Positions 33,583-45,837 are shown, counted from the stretch's first letter. The stretch: DNA of 64,000 nucleotides from Leptobrachium leishanense (GCA_009667805.1 CM019063.1:54048881-54112880); one strand, 5' to 3'. The notes: generated by a model from the sequence alone, not told the origin. Translations and numbers: made by a program.

Positions 33583-33954
33583 GTATATTTTTATGTATGT
33601 TTATTTCAATATTTAAATGCATTTTAATATAATTACTTAAATGTATAATTTATATTTCATTTGAATATAATTTTAATCAATATTTTTTTTAGTTTTATTG
33701 TTGTGGATCTCTGATGCATGTGGGTGGGGTTTTGAGGGGCGGGCTGCATTTTATCCTTGGACCCAGGCAGCACGATATTTTTTCCCGGCCCTGATCACAG
33801 GGTGTGAATATTTTGGCCAGGCAGTGCACAATTGCTTTTTATGGTCTGTATCTGTCACTGGGCGGCAGGGTCGTCCCTGGGATGAGGTAACAGAGTGGAG
33901 AGGAGGCAGTAATGTGGGGTAAACAGATAAGGTTTATTATGAAGAGACACAACA
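33583..33954. other. AT-rich then mixed stretch, no gene
   Basis: AT-rich to about 33,700, then GC-richer DNA leading into a minisatellite. On the minus strand an AATAAA-type word near 33,935 and the layout resemble an LTR R/U5 region, but LTR ends were not found. Confidence 0.3.
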
Positions 33955-34343
33955 ATAGGAATAAACCAAAGGGGGAACACTGGAGAAGGTAAACCAAAAG
34001 GGGGAACACTGGAGAAGGTAAACCAAAAGGGGGACACTGGATAAGGTAAACCAAAAGGGGATCACTGGATAAAGTAAACCAAAAGGGGGGAACACTGGAT
34101 AAGGTAAACCAAAAGACGATCACTGGATAAGTTAAACCAAAAGGGGAACACTGGATAAAGTAAACCAAAAGGGGGATCACTGGATAAGGTAAACCAAAAG
34201 GGGATCACTGGATAAGGTAAACCAAAAGGGATCACTGGATAAGGTAAACCAAAAGGGGGGAACACTGGATAAGGTAAACCAAAAGGGGGAACACTGGATA
34301 AGGTAAACCAAAAGGGGAAAACTGGATAAGGTAAACCAAAAGG
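33955..34343. repeat. 28-29-bp minisatellite
   Basis: About 14 copies of GGTAAACCAAAAGGGGG followed by AACACTGGATAA. It resumes at 37,377-37,425 after the hAT element, proving it predates that insertion. Confidence 0.93.
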
Positions 34344-34959
34344 CAGCACAGGCGGCCGCCTTACTGTCTGGCTTCCTGCCAGTTTGAGGGGGCGGACTTG
34401 CAGTGGTGAGTGAGTCGTGTGACGCCGCTGCAGCGGCATTGCTGATGGCGAGGGAGAGACCCTGCGCAGGAGCAGGGCTGCCTTGTTCTAGCCTGGCCCA
34501 GCGAGCGGAGATGGAGCAGGTGGCGCCCTGCCAACGTTATCATCATCGTTGGTGGGGGCGGGCCGGGCGCCGACATCTTGGTGGAGGCCAAGAGGGGCAG
34601 AGTCTACCTCCATCTTGGTCTGCACAAAGATGGCGGTGCCCGGTCCGCCTCCGCCAATGATGATGACGTCGACAGGGTGCGACGGCGAGACCTCTGCTCG
34701 CTAGCCTAGCACCGCACTGGTCCTGAAATGGCGTCTCCCAGTCCCCACCAGGCCTTGAAGCAGAAGGCAGGAGCCAGCGCCAGACGCAGCCAGGCCAGCC
34801 CAGTTGCACCCTCGTGGTCCACCGGCGTCCACTCCCCCTCCTTGACCTGTCTGGACAGAAGTGACAGGCGTCAGAGCGAGGAGTGGAGGCACCGAAGAAG
34901 GACCCGCTGGTGCTGGGCTATTTCTGGAGACGATCACAGGCACAGTCACAGACTCCGGT

Positions 34960-35154
34960 AGCTCTATATGTATCTGTGGGGCCGGGCATGATCTGAGATC
35001 TATATATATCTGTGGGCATGATCTGAGGTCGATATCTGTGGGCCTGATCTGAGGTCTATATATATCAGTGGGCATGATATGAGGTCTATATGTATCTGTG
35101 GGCATGATCTGAGTTCTATATGTATATCTGTGGGCATGATCTGAGGTCTATATG
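34960..35154. repeat. Minisatellite split by the nested hAT
   Basis: Units of about 30 bp with TGGGCATGATCTGAGGTCTA and TATATATCTG. The array continues at 37,190-37,232 on the far side of the nested element. Confidence 0.85.
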
Positions 35155-35288
35155 CAGGGCTCGAGTCGAGCGGGAACGCGCGGGAACGGCGTTCCCGCAC
35201 TTCTCCCACAGCGGGAATGCTGCGGGAACGCAGCGTTCCCGCTGTGGCCCGAGCCCGAAAGGCTGGAGCAGGCGGCCGCCGTACTTAG

Positions 35289-35420
35289 CCGGCGGCCGCG
35301 TGCTTCCTGTTAGAACGGCCGCAGACAGGAAGTGGAGCCGCTCGCCTGGCTGTTTCATCCCAGGCGAGCGGCTCCACTTCCTGTCTGCGGCCGTTCTAAC
35401 AGGAAGCACGCGGCCGCCGG
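35289..35420. repeat. Perfect palindrome, 61-bp arms
   Basis: Arms 35,289-35,349 and 35,360-35,420 are exact reverse complements around a 10-bp loop. GC-rich, including GCGGCCGC and CACTTCCTGTCTGCGG words. Transcribed either way it would form a very stable hairpin. Confidence 0.95.
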
Positions 35421-35444
35421 GCGCAGACGCCGCAGAGAGGTGAG

Positions 35445-36850
35445 CTGGGGGCACTATCCATGAGCTGAGCTGGGGGGCAGTATCCATGAGCTGGGGGACA
35501 TTTCCATGAGCTGGGGGGCAAATCCATCAGCTGGGGGGCATATCCATGAGCTGGGGGCATATCCATGAGCTGGGGGACATTTCCATGAGCTGGGGGGCAA
35601 ATCCATCAGCTGGGGGGCATATCCATGAGCTGGGGCATTTCCATGAGCTGGGGGCATATCCATGAGCTGGGGGGCATATCCATGAGCTGGGGCATTTTCA
35701 TGAGCTGGGGGGCATATTCATGAGCTGGGGGGGCATATCCATGAGCTGGGGGGCATATCCATGAGCTGGGGGGCAAATCCATGAGCTGGGGGCATATCTA
35801 TGAGCTGGGGGGCATATCTATGAGCTGGGGGGCATTTCCATGAGCTGGGGGCATTTCCATGAGCTGGGGGACATTTCCATCAGCTGGGGGGCAAATCCAT
35901 CAGCTGGGGGGGCATATCCATGAGCTGGGGCATTTCCATGAGCTGGGGGCATATCCATGAGCTGGGGGGCATATCCATGAGCTGGGGCATTTTCATGAGC
36001 TGGGGGGCATATTCATGAGCTGGGGGGCATATCCATGAGCTGGGGGGCATATCCATGAGCTGGGGGGCAAATCCATGAGCTGGGGGCATATCCATGAGCT
36101 GGGGGCATTTCCATGAGCTGGGGGGCATTTCCATGAGCTGGGGGTCATTTCCATGAGCTGGGGTCATTTCCATGAGCTGGGGGTCATTTCCATGAGCTGG
36201 GGGTCATTTCCATGAGCTGGGGGTCATATCCATGAGCTGGGGGTCATATCCATGAGCTGGGGCATTTCCATGAGCTGGGGGGCATTTCCATGAGCTGGGG
36301 GGCATTTCCATGAGCTGGGGGGCAAATCCATGAGCTGGGGGGCAAATCCATGAGCTGGGGGGCATATCCATGAGCTGGGAGCAATATCCATGAGCTGGGG
36401 CAGTATCCATGAGACCTGGGGGCAATATCCATGAGACCGGGGGCAATATCCATGAGACCTGGGGGCAATATCCATGAGACCTGGGGGCATTATCCATGAG
36501 ACCTGGGGGCATTATCCATGAGACCGGGGCATTATCCATGAGACCTGGGGGCATTATCCATGAGACCTTGGGGGCATTATCCATGAGACCTTGGGGGCAT
36601 TATCCATGAGACCTTGGGGGCATATCCATGAGACCTGGGGGCATTATCCATGAGACCTGGGGGCAATATCCATGAGACCTGGGAGCATATATCCATGAGA
36701 CCTGGGGGCAATATCCATGAGACCTGGGGGCAATATCCATGAGACCTGGGGGCAATATCCATGAGACCTGGGGGCAATATCCATGAGAGCTGGGGCATTA
36801 TCCATGAGAGCTGGGGCATTATCCATGAGAGCTGGGGCAATTCTATCCAT
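35445..36850. repeat. G-rich minisatellite, about 21 bp
   Basis: About 65 copies of CATGAGCTGGGGGGCATATC-type units; toward the right GAGCTG becomes GAGACCTGG. It starts straight after AGAGAGGTGAGCTGGGGG. The exact 19-mer ATATCCATGAGCTGGGGGC also occurs, inverted, in the array at 46,715-47,460. All overlapping frames are artefacts. Confidence 0.95.
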
Positions 36851-37376
36851 GTGAACTGGGAAAATATATCCATATAACCAGTGCTGTGTATATAATTCTG
36901 GGGGGTCTGTGCCTGGATATATATATATATATAGATTATATATAAAACGCGTTAGTCCAGTTGCCAAAATCGCGAGTATACCTGTACGTAGTGATACCTT
37001 TCACTGATCAGTATAGTTTCCAGTTTACACTCTTGAAAGCTTGTCTTTTAAATGTAAAGTTAACCCAATAAAAATGGTATCACCGGCTCGTCCGGCTATA
37101 CTCGTGATATATATATTTTCTTCAGGTAATGGGGGTTGTGGAATTCGTGGGTGAGTTCCCTCACTTTTTTTCCCAGGACTTGACCCCTGTCTATATGTAT
37201 CTGTGGGCATGATCTGAGGTCTATATATATCCTTTACTCTCTGCGTGAAGACACCAAACACTCGCGATAGAGATTATTATGCATCTCTATCCTGATTGGC
37301 TTGACATGACATGGATGGGGGGGGGCACCAAAACACACCTTCGCCTGACTAGACAAAAAAGCTTGCACCGGCCCTG

Positions 37377-37425
37377 CCAAAAGGGGCAACTCTGGATAAG
37401 GTAAACCAAAAGGGGGGAAAGTATA
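37377..37425. repeat. Minisatellite remainder
   Basis: Two units of the 33,955-34,343 array (GGTAAACCAAAAGGGG) to the right of the hAT insertion. Confidence 0.9.
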
Positions 37426-37723
37426 ACAACTGATAACGGAGTAATGCAGGAATAAGCCAAATTAATACACACAAGCAACAGGGCAGACCAAGCAGACAGG
37501 ACCAGAGAGGTGGACAGTACTGAACACTGACCGTTTTAAGCCAGCGGCGAGCGGGGGTTGTCATCGCCCGGGGCAAGGCAAGAATTGTGCGCCCCCTCCA
37601 ACCTGTGAACATGGTAACACACCCTGATTCCCTTCTACCAGTAGAGTATTGACCTTCTTACCCCACAAGCACATGTATTGTAGATTAACAAAATACTGAT
37701 ATAATAATAAAATGAAACACCAC
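37426..37723. other. Spacer with possible hAT fragment
   Basis: GCCCGGGGCAAGGCAAGAAT with GTGCGCCCCCT near 37,570 resembles the hAT end region at 42,170-42,223. No gene. Confidence 0.3.
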
Positions 37724-39445
37724 ATGCCCGCTCGACCCCATTCCCTCACATCTAATTCCTCCCCTCTCCTCCTCCCTCACCCCTGCTCTCACACACATCT
37801 TCAACCTATCTCTCTCCACTGCTCCTTTCCATCCGCCTTCAAACACGCGCTAGTTACCCTTTACTAAAGAAACCATCCCTAGATCCCAACTCTCCATCCA
37901 ACTACCGCCCTGTATCCCTGCTTCCCTTCACATCAAAGCTCTTAGAAAAACTAGTCTTCAACCGCCTCTCCTCTTCCTGTCCTCCAATTCCTACTTGACC
38001 CCCTGCAATCTGGCTTCCGTCCCCTACACTCAACTGAAACTGCCCTCACCAAAGTCACCAACGACCTCCTAACTGCTAAAAAACACGGCCACTATTCTAT
38101 TCTCATCCTGCTTGACCTCTTGGCTGCTTTTGACACTGTTGACCACCCTCCTTCTACAGACCTCAACTCTCTGGGTCTCGGTGACACTGCACTCGCTTGG
38201 GTCGAATCCTATTTATCCAAACAGGTCCTTCTGTGTGTCCTTTGCTGGTAACTCCTCCTCCTCATTGCCTCTATCTGTTGGTGTACCTCAAGGCTCTGTC
38301 CTTGGTCCTCTGCTCTTTTCCATCTACACCTCCTCCCTGGGCAAAATCATCAACAGCTTTGGCTTTAATTACCACCTCTATGCTGATGACACTCAGATCT
38401 ACCTCTCTACCCCTGATCTCTCTCCCCCTGTCCTTCCAAACGTCAGTGACTGTTTATCTGGCATCTCCTCCTGGATGGCCTCCCACCACCTAAAGATCAA
38501 CATGTTAAAGACTGAACTCCTACTTATTCCTCCCTCCAATCAATGCCTCCCCACCTCCTGACTTCTCTATCACGGTGGAGGGTATCACCATCTCCCCATA
38601 AAACCAAGTTCGCTGCCTTGGAGTTACACTTGACTCTGCTCTTTCTTCATCCCCCACATCAAGTCTCTTTCCTCCTCCTGCCGATACCAACTGCGTAATA
38701 TTTCCAGAATTCGGCCATTTCTTACCGCTGTCGCCACAAAACAACTCATACACGCCCTGGTAATCTCCCGACTCGACTATTGCAATAATCTCTTATCTGG
38801 CCTCCCTCTGTCCCGCCTCTCCCCCTACAATCCATCCTGAACGCCTCCGCCAGGCTAATTCACCTCACCCGCCGCTCTGTCTCTGCCGCTCCCCTCTGCG
38901 AGTCCCTTCACTGGCTCCCCATCCACTGCAGAATTAAGTTCAAAATCCTTATCCTTACCTACAAAACCCTCACTAACTCAGCTCCCCACTACTGTCCTCA
39001 CTAATCACCAAATACACCCCAGCCCGCTCCCTAAGGTCAAACAGTGACCTGCGCCTAGCTTCTCAACCGCATCACCTCTCTTCCCATGATAGACTGCAGG
39101 ATTTCTCACGCGCAGCCCCACTCTCTGGAACGCTCTCCCTCATACTGTCAGACTTTCCCCTAACTTCTCTTCCTTCAAACGCTCCCTTAAAACGTTCCTA
39201 TTTAGGGAAGCCTACCACCCAGCTCACTGACGCAATCATCAATCACTCTAACCTTACAGTCCTCTCCTCCTGTTTCCAACCCAACCCTCCCAGATTGTGA
39301 GTTCCTACGGGAATAGGGCCCTCATCTCCTCCTGTACTGTTTGTCAAATGTTGTTCAATGTATTGTAACCCTGTCTATACTGTGCTTATTGTACAGCGCT
39401 GCGGAATATGCTGGCGCTTTATAAATAAAGAATAATAATAATAAT
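37724..39445 (+). mobile_element. 5'-truncated L2/Rex1-like LINE
   Basis: The 3' end is GCGCTTTATAAATAAAG plus an AAT microsatellite. An imperfect target duplication AATGAAACAC(C)AC lies at about 37,711-37,723 and 39,446-39,457. It carries a decayed reverse transcriptase and C-terminal region, lacks the endonuclease, and so arose by truncated target-primed insertion. Confidence 0.88.
37990..39230 (+). pseudogene. Reverse transcriptase remnant of the LINE
   Basis: Motif [13 protein letters not shown] near 38,110-38,145, [16 protein letters not shown] near 38,280-38,330, and [11 protein letters not shown] near 38,376-38,408, the catalytic Y-A-D-D box. The 38,112-38,561 frame covers the last two. 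Further on, in shifted frames, are LGVTLDSAL, LVISRLDYCNNLLSGLP and RIKFKILILTYKTL, typical C-terminal words of L2/CR1/Rex1 elements. Multiple frameshifts. Confidence 0.88.
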
Positions 39446-39457
39446 AATGAAACACAC

Positions 39458-39961
39458 TTTCCCCCCCACTACACCACTGCTACCAGTCACCCTGTTCCAG
39501 TGTACCCTAGCATAGTTCCACTCTCATACTATACCCAGTCACCCTCTCCCAGTACCCCAGTCACTCTCTCCCAGTACCCCCTAGCCACTCTCTCGCAGTA
39601 CCCACCCAGTCACTCTCTCTGTGTCACAAAGTCATTCTATCCCTTAACCTCCAGTCACCCTCTCCCTGTACCCCCAGTACCCCCTCACTGTGTGTTGGTC
39701 ACTCTGCTCTGGTGTCACACAGTGTCCCCTACCTGCGTGAAGTTGCTGGTGGCCTGGGGGGGAGCTGTCCAGGGGCTTAGTGAATACCAGATTTTAAATG
39801 TGCTGCAGGGCAGGGGCCTCCCTCCCTCCTTCCTGCTCAGCGGCTGCAGGGCTGCCAGTGGTGGGGGGCTGGCAAAGGGCTTCAAGGGGGACTGACAAGC
39901 GTGGTACACAGGGTGTTCCGTCGGATAATGCTGCGTTGCTTCACGTGACTCATGTCAGCAT
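39458..39961. repeat. Short tandem block and flank, no gene
   Basis: 39,530-39,680 has about five copies of CAGTCACTCTCTCCCAGTAC-type units. The 131-codon frame here is compositional. Possibly internal sequence of a CAGTGGCGTAGC-type hAT. Confidence 0.45.
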
Positions 39962-40387
39962 TAGGGATGGGCCGAACACCCCCGTGTTTGGTTCACATTC
40001 GAACTCGAACATTTGAAAAAGTTCGAATTCGAATGCAATGCAAGTCAATGGGGCTCGAACGTTCGAAAAATTAAGGTGCCCTCCAAGAGGGCATATATGC
40101 AAAATATTGTCATAAAGGTGTATGGGGCTCCAGGTACTGCCCTGGGGGACAGGAAACAATGAAAAAAAAGTTAAAGAAAAAACGTTTTTAACCCAAAAAC
40201 TTTTTTTTGAGCCATTTCACCGCTGTGCGCTGAGCTAATTTTTACCACTTTTGCTCATGTTGAAACGTGATTTGAAGCCATGGAAAATGTTTGAGCAACA
40301 ACGAGTGGGAAAAATAACGATCTTAATGCAAAAGTTAACGCTCACTTGCGTGAGCATTAACATTTGCTGCGGCGTTCACCGCATATT

Positions 40388-41049
40388 TGTAACGATTCCC
40401 CAGGACAGACCTGGTAACAGACCTCTAACCCTTCGATCCTTAGGATGGTCGGGACTCGGGACCACTAAACCTAACCTCTAGCAACCACACAGGCCACGGA
40501 GACAGCACCAACAATATACACCATAGACTGAGATCAATATATGTTTGTACTGCGCTATAGTATATGGCAGGATGGAAGCGCACCAGCAGTAACAAGAAGC
40601 AGAATATACCAGACAGGGGCACAGATTGAGAGTAGTTATAACAAAACCAGGTCAGCAACGTTTAGGCACTTGTACTGCGCTACTGTATATGGTGAGAATC
40701 AGCGCACACCAGTAGCAACAGGAGGCAAACAGGACAGACAGGGAGTACACAGAGAGAATAGACAAATGGCAGGCAAAGCCGGCAACAGATCGGGTCCTCA
40801 GAACAAGCAGGGTAAGTAACAAGTATACAAACTGATTTGGTAAGCTAGCGATGCGGGAATGAAACTCCACGGCAAGGTGAGGTGTAAGCGCGTGCTCCTG
40901 ATATAAAGGTCCCAGCGCCTCCACGTCATCACGCCGCGCCCTGCCTCCTGATCACTCACAGCTGCGCCGGAGCTCCTGGCATTCGGCCAGGTGGCGGCAC
41001 CATGCGTCTGGGGGCCCCCCGATCGCCACCCGGGGCCCTGGATGTCACA
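40388..41049. mobile_element. Solo LTR with 5-bp target duplication
   Basis: Starts TGTAACGATTCC, ends GGATGTCACA, flanked by ATATT at 40,383-40,387 and 41,050-41,054. The empty site is visible at about 46,345 as CCGCATATTACAATCC. Internally a 120-bp segment with TTGTACTGCGCTA is duplicated. Orientation undecided; no internal region, so LTR-LTR recombination is likely. Confidence 0.85.
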
Positions 41050-41102
41050 ATATTACAATCCAAAAGCAAACGGGTTAAGTAACCAAATTTGTAAGAAGAA
41101 TA

Positions 41103-41152
41103 ATTAATGCAGCATATGAATCCTCACACTGTCGCGCAGCACCTCTACAGTA
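41103..41152 (-). repeat. Orphan inverted satellite monomer
   Basis: The minus strand reads CTGTAGAGGTGCTGCGCGAC, then AGTGTGAGGATTCATATGCT: one unit of the 10.5-23.4 kb satellite, 18 kb away and inverted. Confidence 0.88.
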
Positions 41153-41169
41153 TGACACTAGCTTTAACT

Positions 41170-41292
41170 GGCGCGCTGTGTGCAGCTTCTGAGAAGATAC
41201 ACTATTAGTGTAGCGAGAAAGCCGGCTGCGCATTTTGTATTGCTCCCTCTACACTAATAGCGTATCTTCTCAGAAGCTGCACACAGCGCGCC
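41170..41292. repeat. Inverted repeat, 44-bp arms
   Basis: Arms 41,170-41,213 and 41,249-41,292 match except one base, with a 35-bp loop. The outer word is GGCGCGCTGTGTGCAGC. It immediately follows the orphan satellite monomer. Confidence 0.92.
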
Positions 41293-41989
41293 GGTGTATG
41301 CAGCGCCTAACAGCGTGGGAGATGGGAGGCTGCGCTTGTTGGTGGATCCAGGAATCAGGTTAGTATTAGAAAGAAAAAAAAAGGTTTTATTTTATGTTCC
41401 TTGGGACATTTAAAAATGTCCTCGGATTTTATTTTTTTTAGAAATGTGTAGCCTTTCCTTAGCCTGGTGGTCAGTCAGTGGAGGCTCCCTGGATCCTGGT
41501 TGTGGGGGGGGGGGGTCTGCCGTGGCCGCAGGTGCAGTGGCTCCCTCCCTGTGCCGCCTCTCTGCCACATTCACCCAGCTGGCCTTCCCACACAGTCGCA
41601 GCTCTGTCATCCGGCAGCCGCATGCTCCTCAAGGGATCCTTGGGAGGCCCAGGCAGCCTGCTCTCTACAGTGCCTGCCTGATGTTTTATCAACAAGATTG
41701 TTTTATCCCATAGGCTTCAATGTTAAAAATATTTCCATTTTAATTCAATATCTAATAAACTGTTGCTTATAATATTCTGCAGTAAAGAGTCTCTTTATTT
41801 TTAGGATTTTTTATGCATTTTTTAACAAATTTCAAAATTATAATTTTTTTTAACTTTTTGCGAACGGCCTGAAAAGTTGAAGTTTGCGAACTTTTGAACA
41901 GCCGATGTTCGCATGCGAACATCGAACCGATTCGAACCGGCAGTCCATCCCTAGCCAGCAATAAGGAGGAGTCAGGACAGGGCCAGAAT

Positions 41990-42223
41990 TTTCTGTCCTG
42001 GTCCTCCCTTCTGGATGCTGAGTGCTAAGTCACTGCCAGTGCAGCAAAACTGGAAGTTGCCCGTGCAAGGGCCTCTCATGGACACCAGTGCCCGTAAGCG
42101 GACACCTTGCTGATCCCTGCTGGAAAATATTAGTGGTTCAAATTTCTTTTGAAATTTTGCACCCCTGAGAAAATTGCACCCGGGGCGACCGCCCCCAAGC
42201 GCCTCCCCCACGCTACGCCACTG
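41990..42223. mobile_element. hAT fragment with CAGTGGCGTAGCG end
   Basis: Right end CGCTACGCCACTG, the complement of a very common hAT terminus, preceded by GACCGCCCCCAAGCGCC. Left boundary not resolved. Confidence 0.65.
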
Positions 42224-42229
42224 CTTTAA

Positions 42230-42818
42230 GCAGACACAGACTAGCAGGACATGTAGAGGGCTGAATATAAATATAAACAGAAATAAGGAAACACACAACA
42301 CAAAGAGATTTACTGGGAAACAGACAGGACACTGGGAAAGGACTGAGGGTCTGGAGGCACGGTGGGCAAAGTCCAAGTATGCAAGGGGTGATTTGTAAGT
42401 CCAGGCACATAAGAGGGGGATCCAGCAATGGTGGCAATGTGGTAATCCAGATAGTGTCGTCACGTACAAGCAAATGGTCGAGGTGGGCAGCAGGCAACAG
42501 AGTAGTCAAGTTCCAAGCAAAGTACGTTTCCAGGATATCCAGCAGCGGAGGGTAAGGAGAGGGTAGGCAAGAGCTTCTGGAGGTTGAGGTACACAGTCTG
42601 AAGGAAGAAGGATGCTGAGGGCAACAGGAATAATGCAGAAGCATTAGGGAATGGGTGTGCCAGGTTTAAATAGCCATCAAGGGCTAATTGGATTAACACC
42701 TGCTGTACCTGCAGGAAAGCTCATCCCAGGTAAGGCATTCAGGAAGGGGGCTGTCAGCTATGGCAGAGCGGTACCATATTTTCCCTTTCGCATGCTGTCG
42801 CCGGCGGGGACCGTGACA
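42230..42818 (-). repeat. LTR-like sequence, minus orientation
   Basis: On the minus strand it begins TGTCACGGTCCCCGCCGGCG and has a TATTTAAA box near 42,665, as an LTR promoter would. The far end and target duplication are not identified, so it may be a solo or truncated LTR. Confidence 0.45.
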
Positions 42819-42822
42819 GTAT

Positions 42823-42958
42823 CAGGGCTGTCAAAGTCACAGTCCCCCAGATGTCGATGCCTACATTTCCCAGAATCCTTTGAATGCAATAGATGGCCAG
42901 GGAATCATGGCAGTTGTACTACAGAAACACCTGGGGGGGGCGGATTTTGACAGCCCTG
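42823..42958. mobile_element. hAT MITE, CAGGGCTGTCAAA family
   Basis: 136 bp with CAGGGCTGTCAAA and TTTTGACAGCCCTG ends, related to 25,652-25,783. It has CCTACATTTCCCAGAATCC, again ZNF143-like. No target duplication recognised. Confidence 0.75.
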
Positions 42959-42959
42959 G

Positions 42960-43575
42960 TCTAAAAAGTTTTATCACGTTTTGCCAGTATTAGGGTTGAA
43001 TTCCTGCACCTTGTGCAAGGTGGACAATGCACCGATGCCACAATGAGTCATAACCGACCATATATGCATCGTCGCCAGACTCGGGGGCATCTGCTTCATC
43101 AACCACAGAAATGTTGAGTACCTGAGATGATCCTTCAAAAATAACAGAACCTATGAACCCGAGGCTTGAGCAGCCACAGATGGTGCATTAACCAGCTGAG
43201 TCATTTCACACACTAGGTTTGCAAGCTTAGCCCTATTAAAACCCAGTGCAATTAAGCATCGTGCAGCTGTTTGGCAAAGCCGCATCCTGGATATTATGCG
43301 CTTGGGATGCGCGGTATGATAAAATTTGTGCAAGTAGATGAGGTGCTAAGTGAATCGCTATTAGTTGAATGCAGAGGTGTGGAAAAGGTTAAAGAACAAA
43401 GGTTTATGTCCCCGCAGAGTTTTCTTACATTTGCCCATCAGCAAGAAGATAATGGCCTTTTAACTGATATTTTCTTTTTGCGTGTAAGTGGATTGATCCA
43501 GTAAATTAAAGCCACAGTGCCATATCCTGTACAGATATAAGAAATCAGCGCGTACCTGCCTTTTGCAGAACAGTA
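42960..43575. other. Apparently single-copy stretch
   Basis: No repeat ends or tandem structure; words such as CAGCTG, ATTATGCGC and GTGCAATTAAGCA. Frames of 60-77 codons are not convincing. Candidate conserved non-coding DNA. Confidence 0.35.
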
Positions 43576-43707
43576 GTTGACATTAGAGGCGTGCATTCGT
43601 TTCGTAATGAATCACAATTCGATTGAAAATTTGTTAATTCGTATTTCGGAAGCTCTTCTGAAATAACGAATTGATTTAATCCGAATTTAAATGAAAACGA
43701 AACGGTA

Positions 43708-45324
<1,617 letters not shown>

Positions 45325-45837
45325 TATATAACGAAATTGATTCGTTATACTCGATTATACTGTTTCACAAGAGAACCTCTGATTAAATGATTCTGAGCAG
45401 GATTTGATTTTTTGGGAGTTTTAGTTAGTGATCCGTAATTCGACTCAATATCAATTTACAATACATATAAGTAGTAAAGCAAACGACATTATGAAACGAA
45501 TCAGATTCGTTTGAGTGTTTAACAAAGCACCCCTTCCCTGTAAATTGGCCCATGGTGTTGAATCTGTTGTCAGCACCACAGGCAATGGATAGCTCAACAT
45601 TTAACCCTAGCTTTCCTTTTAGCAGCAGAATTTGATTTATTGGAGTTTTATTTAGTTATCCGAAATTCAACTCGATATCAACTATCAAATCGATCTTAAC
45701 TTACAATGGGGTTTTTAGTGATCCGATATACCAAACGAAACGATATAACAAAACTAAACGAAATTACAAAACAAAATAACGAAAACAAATTATTTTGAAG
45801 TGAAACAAAACAAATTTTCCAGCCGTGCACACCTCTA

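Larger units (their letters stand above)
35155..37189. mobile_element. Nested hAT element
   Basis: Ends CAGGGCTCGAGTC and, inverted, CAGGGGTCAAGTC, with a perfect 8-bp duplication TCTATATG (35,147-35,154; 37,190-37,197). Non-coding: subterminal GGGAACGC words, a perfect long palindrome, a 1.4 kb minisatellite and a right arm with ACGCGTTAGTCC and CAATAAAAATGGTATCACC. Confidence 0.92.
34344..37376. mobile_element. hAT element inside the minisatellite
   Basis: Flanked by a perfect 8-bp duplication CCAAAAGG (34,336-34,343; 37,377-37,384). Right end complementary to CAGGGCCGGTGCAAGC. The left end is CAGCACAGGCGGCCGCC, lacking about 20 bp after CAG compared with the relative at 46,553-47,753. GC-rich arm with AAGATGGCGG (34,626-34,636). 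A second hAT is nested at 35,155-37,189. No transposase seen. Confidence 0.92.
39962..41953. mobile_element. hAT element carrying a solo LTR and MITE
   Basis: Ends TAGGGATGGGCCGAACACC and, inverted, TAGGGATGGACTGCCGG; flanks GTCAGCAT/GCCAGCAA agree at six of eight. It is related to 49,343-50,247 and to the ends of the 10.3 kb hAT, and holds the CCATAGGCTTCAATGTTAAA module. It encloses a Harbinger-like MITE which encloses a solo LTR. Confidence 0.78.

Noticed and set aside
35451..36967. Overlapping minus-strand frames up to 126 codons
   Set aside because: Translations of the G-rich minisatellite (M-D-M-P-P-A-H-G type); not genes.
40020..40040. tRNA-like GTTCGAAT words
   Set aside because: They are hAT subterminal TTCGAA repeats with no cloverleaf around them. 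No tRNA or other structural RNA gene was found anywhere.
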